Source: Nilaparvata lugens
Taxonomy: Eukaryota > Arthropoda > Insecta > Hemiptera > Delphacidae
Assembly: GCF_014356525.2 (NCBI RefSeq)
Contig: NC_052511.1
Span: 14,059,942-14,123,941, forward strand
Length of the DNA stretch: 64,000 nt
Direction of reading: 5' to 3'
Shown here: positions 12,959 through 23,500 of the stretch, piece by piece
Position numbering within the stretch: position 1 is the stretch's first letter
How the letters are laid out: each line of letters starts with the position of its first letter
Translations under genes and position numbers: made by a program
Notes under the pieces: generated by a model
Told to the model about the DNA's origin: nothing
Seen by the model: only the letters and a program-made list of their open reading frames with translations
Database searches by the model: none

Positions 12959-13800
12959 TAGTGAGGTCCACATTATAACGGCAGTGTACGATTGACAATA
13001 CTGTTGCTGTCCTTTTCTATCATACAACAAAACAGATAGCACTATCTCTCTCTCGCTTTGCAATGGTGTCTATCTGCCAGAATATTTTATATTTACTTTT
13101 GACAGTGACTGTACAAAACTGAACAAACCATATTCTCAGCTGCCATTTTTTTTCTCTTTCTATCAAAATACTTGAGTACACAAGTCATATAATTGATTTC
13201 AAATGTATTTTTGAAACAATGAAATAATTTTTAAACATTTTCGTATGAGAAACACAAATTAAAATACATGAAATAAAATTTTAAAAGTTGATAACTAACC
13301 ATCCTAGACTTCATCCATGCTTAAGTTAGCCTACCCGTATAGGTTAGACCTACTCCTACCGGTATAAATAATATTGAAAACTTATTTCAGAATAAATCCA
13401 TTGAAATCACTTATTTTTAAATAGGATTTCTATTTTTTTATAATTTTTAAAGGAAATTGGAATAGAATACCTACCAAATAACTCAATTTCTTTTGTTTTG
13501 AAAACCAGATTGTTGTATCACAGCTTTTTAAATTAGCCGCCATTTCAGGTTTGTGAAAAATAAAAATCTGATCTCAGTCATGAAAGCAAGTTTTTGAATC
13601 AAATCATGAAAAAATATAGTTTATTGATCAATTCGACATTAAATTGATTATTTTATCAAGGAAATGATAATTATTATTAGATTAAATTTAATGGGATGAA
13701 TTGAGTAACAGCTGTGTACAGTCAGTGGCAGAATGGAGAGACTTGGCAACGTTTTTCTCCTATCTTTCTTCACTGCCATTATAACGTGGACCTCACTATA
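12957..13800. mobile_element. Non-autonomous mariner/Tc1-like element with inverted repeats and TA duplication
   Basis: Terminal inverted repeats of about 30 bp. The left starts TAGTGAGGTCCACATTATAA at 12959; the right is its complement, ending at 13798, with two mismatches in about 30. TA dinucleotides flank both ends (12957-12958, 13799-13800), the mariner/Tc1 hallmark. The 840-bp interior is AT-rich, with no transposase frame, so the element would need a transposase in trans. Confidence 0.82.
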
Positions 13801-15982
13801 GTGAGATAAGTTCCGTTAAATATGAATTACATAAATTTTAATTCGAAAAACACCAGGTATAAGTAATAATGACTAATATATAATATCCTTTGATAAGGCT
13901 GACTGATTTCTGCTCAGAGAGTTTCCAGGTGGCACCTGTTCAATTCCAGGGCCTCTGACATCACCTAACAATTATTTTTAGCCGAGACCTACGGTTCAAT
14001 GAGTCCCTCTGAAACACGGGAGTGGCCCAAGAAATATATCTTTTCCGGGCCGGGGTTAATACCCGGGGCCTCTAAATTGAAGTGTTCGATTGTTTCAACA
14101 GTGTTCTGAATTCAAAGTGGATACAGTACTAAGTTATTAAGTTAACCAATAAGTATTATTATTTCTTTTGTAACATAGTAGCGAACATCTTCTCTTCATG
14201 AGGCATTAAGGTCCGGTGATGCCCTGGAACTAGGATTTGATCATTTGCATACCAAGCCAAAGAGCCTGAGAGAAACAATTAGAGAACGGCAAGATTAAAA
14301 GCAATCTCACAACAATATCATCAGTATGAGGCTATTACCTCAGTTGCAATACTGTTAACACAGTTAGGGCTTCCCTCAGTAATATGCAAATACTAAGACC
14401 GTTTGGCCGTTATTGCCAAAAGCTAATGCAGAATTTGAAGACATAGCAGTTGAAATCCTATTAAAAGACGGGAACAGAGATGAGCTTACACTTGGAGCCT
14501 TTCATAAGTACTGAGTTGGTTCCTCATGCAAGAAGTTGGCTCTGATTCTTGTTGGAAGCGGTCACTAGTATGCATACACAATTACAATTCAGGTTTGAAT
14601 ACTATTTTGAAACTTTGTAGATTACAGCAGAGATACATGACGCTCAACAAATCTATAGGTTTTGAGTTAGTTCAAAACTGTCAAGTCTCTAATTCTTATT
14701 TAGAATGATTATCATGAATGAGCACGTATAGATTCAATTACAGAATAATCCCACGTTTTATTTCCGCAATTGATTACGAAAATAAGTTTGTAATTTTATG
14801 CATGCAATATAGATTTATTTTTTCATTTGAGAGTATTCTCTGGAGAAGCTGTAGGTTGCTGTGAGTTTACTTCGACTCTAGAAACGAGAGTTTTATAAGA
14901 AATTTTCATACACTCTAAAATTCATTGTTGAGTCTACAAGTTTACATTCATTTGGTTCAGTATCCAAGAGTATTGCAGAGTAGAGTTGAGGATCATAGAG
15001 TAAAATAGTAGAGTATACAAGTAGTAAAGTATGGTGGAGGAACAGCATCAGAACAGTAGGAGTTTCGTTCTTATCAATAGGGTATAGATAAGATTCACAC
15101 AAATCAGTGAACGTGAAAATATTTTCCGTTAACATATTACTACAATCAGTTCCGAAATTCGATTCGACTATTCATACTCGCTTAGCTGGGCTGAGTGGAA
15201 ATAGTGTTATTACAACACATGAGAATAATATTTTCACTTTACCAGCCATGTACACTTATTGTACATGTACACTGATTTCACTTTTCATCTTCACTTCAGA
15301 GGTTAGGTTTATTAATTAACCTGTTCCGGTACCCATCTCTTTCATGGCCTCTCAAAATCTCTTTTTTCCAGTAGATCTACAGTTTAGGAATTCAAACCCA
15401 AAATTCTGATCCTCCTAGTCAGGGGGTTGTGTGATAAGGCCAGTATTCATCCATGTAAAAACCCAACCACTTGCAGTACCCAAAACAGCCTCGGAATTGA
15501 CAGGACTATAGGAAATATGAGGGAGCCTAGCGTATTAATTCAACAATATGTTGAATATCATAATATAGAGTATTAAAAGTGATGTATAGTAGAGTACAGT
15601 AAAATATAGTAGAGGAACAGCATTAGTACAGTCGAATCTTCATATTAATAGATCTGTTGGTATAATAGAAATTGATTATCAATGAATCTTCTTCGAGTGT
15701 AATGAGGGAAATTTTAGTGAATGTGGAGCATGCATCATGAAGACCGAATTTGAATAAAAATGAGGTGGTGAGTGCAGCAGCGGTGAGGTCACTTGAGCGC
15801 TTTTTCGACGAATGCCAGCAAACAGTGTTTGGTGATTCATGGCGCGCGCCGAACAGTGAGCATGCAGATGAAAAAGGGGCGTATGACAAACTGCGGAAAA
15901 GCTTATAAAAAGAAAATGAAAAATAGCCGAGGCATATGCTTTCGCGCGCGCTAGGCTTCACGGCTTAATGCGGCGACCTTAG
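13801..15982. other. Intergenic stretch with repeat fragments
   Basis: 13915-14090 holds a GC-richer repeat-like block with the small hairpin CCGGGG-TTAA-TACCCGGGG. 15030-15060 and 15605-15640 share a GAGGAACAGCAT-AG-ACAGT segment preceded by TAGTA/TAGAG-rich sequence. No gene is supported. Confidence 0.4.
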
Positions 15983-16166
15983 TGAGATTCACTCCAAACT
16001 GTCAGCATTGATTGAATGGGAAGCGTTGATGTTTATTCATGGAGTATGCTGCCAGTGTAAAGTGAATTTCACCTTGGTGTGATTTATTTTAAACTGGCAG
16101 CATACTCTATGAATAAACATCAACGCTTCCCGTTCAATCAATGCTGACAGTTTGCAAAGAATCTCA
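15983..16166. repeat. 184-bp palindrome (foldback element), TGTCAGCA family copy 1
   Basis: Left arm begins TGAGATTCACTCCAAACTG at 15983; right arm ends CAGTTTGCAAAGAATCTCA at 16166. The arms pair over about 78 bp with a few mismatches, around a central spacer near 16062-16089. The AAACTGTCAGCA core recurs in a shorter foldback at 31840-31922. Confidence 0.82.
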
Positions 16167-16239
16167 CCATATGAATGGTGCAAGCTGGTCCCATGGCTCC
16201 AATCTGTTCCGTATGCCGCCTCTGTGTCACTTCACTAAA

Positions 16240-16885
16240 ATAACTTCGATATACAGAACACGGTAATGGTATTGTATAATATTGATTTCAAAAAGGATTA
16301 TATCTTCGGGAAAGTATAGGATAGGAGATCGACGGTTCAGTTTTAAGGGGGTTTCATTTAGTTAATAGAGTCATGAAATGAAGAGATGTGTGACCGTTCA
16401 TTTCCACTGCAAAAGCTTCAATACAGAATACGATAATGGTAGTGTCAATTTTGTTACATTAGTTTTTTAATGGTAGGCTAGTATCACGGAATAACCAATC
16501 TATAATGGTAGTGAATATTGATTTTCAAGCTTGAGGAAATTATTGGAAAGATTTGTAGTTTTGGTTGAAATGAGTTTCATTGAGAGTCATGAAGTGAAAA
16601 AATGTGTGACTGTTCATTTTCACTACAAAAGCTTCAATATGGAACACGTTAATGGTAGTGTATGTTGATTTCCATGCGAATCATATCTCAAGGAAATTAT
16701 GAAAAAGATCTGGAGTTTTGATTGAAGAGGGTTTCATTGAGGTTTGATCATGAAGTGAAGAAATGTGTGACTGTCCATCTCTACTGCAAAAGATTCAATA
16801 CAGAACACTATAATTTCAGTGTTAGTTTTGTTGTCATATTAGTTTTTGAATGGTAGTATCACAGGTTAACCAATCTGTATGGCTA
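16240..16885 (+). repeat. Degenerate tandem array, about 165-210-bp units, four units
   Basis: The segment CTTCAATACAGAACACG-TAATGG recurs at about 16246, 16416, 16631 and 16794. Between copies the same order returns: TTGATTTC, GAAATTATGGAAAAGAT, GTTTCATTGAG, then GAAATGTGTGACTGTTCAT and CACTGCAAAAG. Units 2 and 4 also share an extra block ending TATCACGG-TAACCAATCT, so the array may have a two-unit higher order. Function unknown. Confidence 0.72.
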
Positions 16886-17559
16886 TTCTGGTTCTGAAGT
16901 TAAAAAAAGTCAGTGTCATGAGAGCGCCACGTCACTTCAGTGTTGAATTATTGAGCATTAGCCTACACACTACAGAATTTGTTTATTCCATGGAGCAAGC
17001 TGGTAGTGTGATGTGTGTTCTGAACTTCTGACCTTGAACATTATAATAATTGATTGAAAAAATTAAATCCTTCAAATTTGAAACAATATCTCGAATCCCT
17101 TCTCTAGTAGTGTTTCTCCCAGTATGCAATTTGAGAACTATGAATGACATCAAGATGCTTGGATACCTAGAAATATAACAAAATATTTCTACTTTTATCT
17201 AAAGAAGAACACCATAAACCTTTTTTTTAAATAAAATAACCGATTAAAAAACAAAATAAAACAAGCAATAAAGGGTAGTATGATGATATTTTATAAATAA
17301 ATGATAATAAGTATACATAATTTCAAGAATATTTCTACTTTATAGAAGTGAAGAGTCATGTCATGTAGAATAAAGACTTTCTAATGCTGGAGTTTGTTGG
17401 TATGGCAAGTTGGAATAAAGAAAAGTAATATATATATAGAACAATCAAACACAAAAGAAGAATAGGGTATGAGCTTCCCAAGAAATTGAAATTATTTTCA
17501 GATTAACCACCACAAGCTTTCTCGAATGATAATGATCGAAAAAACTCACTGTGCTCAAA
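16886..17559. other. Downstream flank and 3' UTR region of the UGT gene
   Basis: AT-rich; probably includes the UGT 3' UTR (minus strand, left of 17560). I could not choose a convincing polyadenylation signal. Confidence 0.4.
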
Positions 17560-20500
17560 TCATTGTGTTTTTAATTTACTGTTCACCAGCTTTTTGACAA
17601 TCATTTTTACGGTTGAATAAGAAAGAGTAAGGATCAACATAATAGTGGCCCCAATAGCTGCAATGATGTCGAGACTGTAGTACTGATACCAGACTAAATC
17701 CTTGCAAGCTGGTCTGAGATGCGGGGCTCCATTGTGCCTCAGCACATACTCAATCCACCAAACTGCTGTTTCCACTGCTGGCATTGGTTTATCCTTCGTG
17801 ATTCTTGAAAGAATTCTCATGTTTTCTGCATAGCTGAAAAATCAATAAGCGAGTCATCAAATAAAGGAACTCGATAGATTATTTCATAATTGATAGAAAG
17901 AGATTATTTCAAATATCACATTGATATAGTATGAAAAGGAAATACCTAAGGTATTATATGATTTGCCTTCGACGATCAAATAATACGTAGCCTACTCTGG
18001 TCGATAATTTCAATATACCCTGGAGAATGAATATTTCTGGACATCCTGCTAAAATGGGTGCGTGAATACTCAATTTTCTATTATAAAGTATATTCCATCA
18101 ACTTTAAGCATGATCTTGACCACTATCATTCTTGAAAATATTCAATGAGAGAGAACTGTTCATTGCGCTACCACATAATCATTATTCCATTGACATCTTA
18201 TCTTAATAATGGCTTCCAAATTTTCGAATGTTAGAGCATGTGTATCAATCACTTGAACTAACCAATAATTGAAACAATAAATTTTTGAATCGTATAAACC
18301 ATAATAGAATAGATATGGAATAATTGTTTCAAATAAAAGACAAAATGGTAAGAAGGCAAAAAAATATTGAACGTCTATTATAAAATACAGTCGCCGTCTT
18401 GTTAATGCACTATGAATTGAATTGATTGACTTGTGATTTCTATAAATTATCAGGCTACCTATATTTACTCAATAGTCGAGGATAGAAAATATCATGTCTA
18501 GGAAGAAAATCAATTACCAACCTCGAGTTTGTTAGAAGTTCCTTCAAATTCTCATAAATATTTTCGAAAGCTACGTAGTGGAAATCCACAGCCCTTCCAG
18601 CACCTGCCTGCATCAGTTTTCTGGCATTGAAATCCTGGTCAGCGAACAATGGGACGCCCAGAATCGGCACACCATAGTGAGTCGCTTCTTGCATACTTTG
18701 CAAGCCCACTTGGCTTATGAAGATCCGTGTTTTAGGATGTGCTGTAAAACACAAAGCATATGAGGAGAATGCATTATTTCGTGTTTGTGTTGTAGTAAAG
18801 GTCATATCGTAAAGTTATTAATCTATTATATAATAAAGGAAAAAATTGGCTTATACACGTGCGGGATTGAAAATTCACGATGACACATCATCACGGCTGA
18901 ACAACAGAACTGATTAACTTGAAATTTTGGATATAGATTCTTTATCCACTACACCAAAGATGATTATAATAGGCTTATTTTAAAAACTTCAAGATTTCAA
19001 CATAGACCCTAGCGGAGCACGGATTACCTGCTATTGTTAAATAAAAATACTTGACGCTATTGTAACCACAAATTTATTGAAATTGAGATACCAGTTTCTG
19101 TAGTTACACCCATTCTCTGATGAAATGAAACTGAAGTATAGAGCAGCAGAATATATAATAGAGTGATTGTCGAGTGCCATGATTAGCAGAAAAAAATAGG
19201 GTCACGACTAGAAGGTTAATGACAATCAATGACATATCTTGATGAACGTCAACCATTGGTCTAGAGAAGCCCCGCACACAATTGGCGGCAGTTTACTCAA
19301 ATGTCACAGCGATGGTGGATCATTCAAAAAATTGAGGGTAGAAGTGTCGAAAGATTCCAACCAACAATAAAATTATTGATGGAAATCAGTAACGAGAACT
19401 GAAACATTATTTGATAGAAGGAAACTGATGAGTTTCCTAAAAAAGACTTTACTTCTAGGTATTTTATTTATTCTTCTACAATTGATCAAAATTCTTTCAT
19501 CTCAATAATTATCATTGAAATTTCTCAGTAGAGAGTAGACTATTGGATATACCAAGTCTATTAGGTATTATCATAGAGAATAGATAGTGTAAGTATAAGT
19601 TGTCTCTGGTATTATCAATAAATCTCCCATTTGATACTTGAGTCGTATCTCTTAATGATTAATACTAGTACTCAATCAATCGATATTTTTGAAACATTAA
19701 ACTCAATCAATTATCTATATGGGAATCAAAGTTCAGTGGGTATTATAGATTTAGGCTACTGAGTTCTGATTTCCTGAATATCAATGCTCATCGAGTTCAA
19801 CAGTATTTTTCGATTATTCATACATGATCCTTATGTTTTTAGAATTTTTCCTCTAATCACACGGGAAATACAATTAATTAAGACAATAATATTTTGAATA
19901 AAGAAATGTTTCACATTCTGAAACAGTACGATAGACTCTAAAGAAATAGATTACATCCATTTAGAGCAAGTTCTGATTAATTATTTATGTGCATTATCTA
20001 ATGTGGACTCTCACCAAGTATTGCTTGTTGCGGTAGCCATTTTTTGACAAGAACATTGTCAGGTTGTCCAGGTAGTTTCTCGTCACTCTCCCATTTCCAC
20101 AGAACTCGAACTCGTGGGAACATGGAGAAAGCTCTGATGAAAGCATTTCTTTTCTCGGCTGGAACTGATGTGCCCTTCATGTTACTTCCCAAACTGAAAT
20201 AGATTACTCCATCTTCTGAATCGTCCATCCATTTTTGGATATCCTGGAAAATATTTCAGATACAAATCTATTTTCGTCTAAAATGTTATTTTGAGTTCAA
20301 GCGTTGAAACCCAGGTTTAACCCACCGTAATAATAATTATAACCTACGCGTAAATTGTTATGCTGATCTTACATACTGTACTACGAATGTGATTTTTCTG
20401 CACAATCGTCTTTCAACTTCAATTATCAGAATTAATCATGAATGAAATGGAAATATTCTATACTAGGCGGAGTTAGGACTTCTGAGTCCTTTCTACCACT

Positions 20501-23500
20501 CAATCTCGAGAAATGTTATCATTCTAAAAACTTGAGAGTATCTATGCATCTTCTCTCTCAATTATAGTTGACTGAACTAAATACAGAAATGCTCCTTCTG
20601 AAGTTAAATAATAGCTTCAAAGTATTGATTAATTTTCTCCTGTTTCGTTTTATACTTTATTTAGAATAATTGAAGAATTTCTTATTCTATTAATTATTTG
20701 ACTGTGATGTTATCAATAGATGGAAGTTTCCATCACAATTTTGCAAGAAATTCTGTAAACATTTATAGCATTTTGAATTGTTTGAAGGGAAAAATCAAAT
20801 CTATTCTTTTCATGATATTTTCAATACATTGTTTTGCTTTATGAAGTAGTAGTGAATAGATTAATGAACTCATCAATGTTTTTATCGTCTCCAAAGTTAT
20901 CCATAGATATTTAATAGATTATCAATTATGAATTCATCGAGAGACATTCAAATGATAATATTATTCATGCAGTCAATATTTTATGTACATTGAAGCTGTA
21001 CAATATATGATTAATATATGAATTTATTGAGAAACAGTTAGATGATCAAATTATTCAAGCAGTCAATATTCTATTCACCTGAGGTAGAGGTGGAAAATTC
21101 TTCTCAATGTGCGTTGGACCCACATAAATAGTATTGGGATGAATTGGCTTGGGATAGCTTGACGCCAGATCAGAGCTTATTAACATCAAGCTGATATTCC
21201 TCTCCATTTCATAAGCGGTGTGCTTCACATTCCCGAAATATCTCTTGATGTATATTTCTTGCAGTGGATCCATGTAGCGTATTTTCACGTAATGGTAGTA
21301 AGCGTTTATGAGGAAGTTGTTTACTCGTTCTACGAAGGTCATTCTGTGTTCGTTGGGCAGGAGTACTGATGGAATGTACGAAGGTATTTCTGGGTTACCT
21401 ACTAATGGATCACTGATCACGAATGGGTTGATTGTTAGCATGCCCACTATTGGTGGGTTGCCGACTAACTCGCTGAAACCCAGGAAACTTGAAAGCATGA
21501 TACTCTCGTAGAATATGAGATCAAACTTCGTTCCATTTATCTCACTGAAAAAAAAATAAAACCATTTTAATTTATTTCATCCGTGTTCTGGTTTGACTAA
21601 GGAAAACTATCTCATTGAGAATAATATGCTGTATTTATCTTAAATTGAGTTTGGTAGGTTCCCCCCACCTATATTTTCCATATTTGCTGGTACTAGACTT
21701 GTGGTTCCCTCTTCTTCTTCTTCTAGTGCGTCTCCTATCGGAGGTTCGCTATCAGCACAGCAATCCGGATCTTATTCACTGCCGCTCGAAACAAGTCTTT
21801 GCTGCTGCAGTCAAACCAATCCCTCATATTTTTAAGCCAGGAAACACGTCGCCTTCCAACACTCCTTTTCCACTGATTTTTCCTTGAACTATATTCTGCA
21901 GAGTTATATATTTGTGGCTTCTCATTAGATGTCCAAGATACAAGAGTTTTCTCATTTTTATAGTGTAAGCAATTTCACATTGTTTCTTCATTTTCCCTTG
22001 GAATGTGGTTCCCTACATTTTACCAATGTACCTAGAACACATTGTATTCTAGAATATATGATGTATTCGCATTCAACGTTTTGTGGCTTGAACTTAAGAA
22101 AAATTATTGGATGCTGGGCTAGAGGAAATACAGTATTGATAGAGGATAAAATTCACGAATAGAGCCCAAATATACACAAATTATGATGATAAAACGGGCA
22201 AAGAAACAAAATAAAACTCAGATTTGAAGCACGTCTTCAAGATCCTGCTACTCTCTCATGATTGAAAATTATATTTCAGTTCGGAATTAGTGAACAATCA
22301 ATCGAGACCTAGATTCGATTTCTGCCACTAGATGGACGCAGTAACAAAATGAGTAGTTACAACTTCTCAGTTCACAATGCATCAAGCTCCGCCTACTTTC
22401 TCCTGATTGGTAGTCGAGTCTTAGTTTCGCCAGTAAATGTCTACCAGTGAATGTCAGTCTGTAGACAGTAGTAAGTATGAGTTAACAATTGTTCAAGACT
22501 TCTATCTAATTATTTGCCATAATTTATTTGATACCTAATTCCTAATACAGTCACTTAGTGACTGTAGTATATAGGCTGACTTGATCTTATCAAACTTATC
22601 AGACTAGAACATATCAAGACTTCTATCTAATTATTTGCCATAATTTATTTGATACCTAATTCCTAATACAGTCACTTAGTGACTGTAGTATATAGGCTGA
22701 CTTGATCTTATCAAACTTATCAGACTAGAACATATCAAACGGCATTTCAAGCAAAAAACTGGAAATATTCAATTCAATATATAGATCTAGGTTATTTAAA
22801 GGACCTATTTACAAGAACACTGGCTATATCAGTGTTTAGTTTACTAAAACACTGGCTATCAGTGTTCAGATTATGAGCTGTTCAGATTAAGAAGTTGTTA
22901 TTTAATAAGCATACCATGATTTATGATAGTAGAGATAACTTACTTGATAAGCTGTTGCACTTGTGGCGCCTCCAGTGCTTTTGGTGTAATGAACTCCATA
23001 AACAGTTTGTAATCGTGAACTATCTTATATGGACTTATTCTAGATTGCAGTGACAATCCACGTTTTCTCAATTCTTCGAACTCATTGTACAAGAATCCGA
23101 GGTCGATATCTCTGTGGTTTTTCAATGGTGTCTGGAACATTTCAATAGTAAATATCTTGACAATTTCCAATTATTTCAAGACTCTGTTTTTGGCGATTGC
23201 CAAGCCTAATTGATAGCAATGCCGTATGATAATTTTGTTCAACTTAATTAGCTCATATAACAAAATGAGCAGCCTAGGCCAATTTGAGGAATAAGGAATT
23301 CAGAAGACCGAATCGTCTGATTTCTTAGTGTATACTATTCATGCATTGTTATTCTTCGCTCCATTAATACGAGATAAGACGATGATAGACACAAATGTGG
23401 AAGTTTTTTTGGAAAAGTTACAACTCACAAATTACCATAAATAATAACTTGATGTCACAGTCGCATTGTTTTGAAAAGCGAGGCATGGAGCCGATCTCTT

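Noticed and set aside
16240..16885. CRISPR-like array
   Set aside because: Units are long, degenerate and directly adjoining, without short exact repeats and unique spacers; the genome is eukaryotic.
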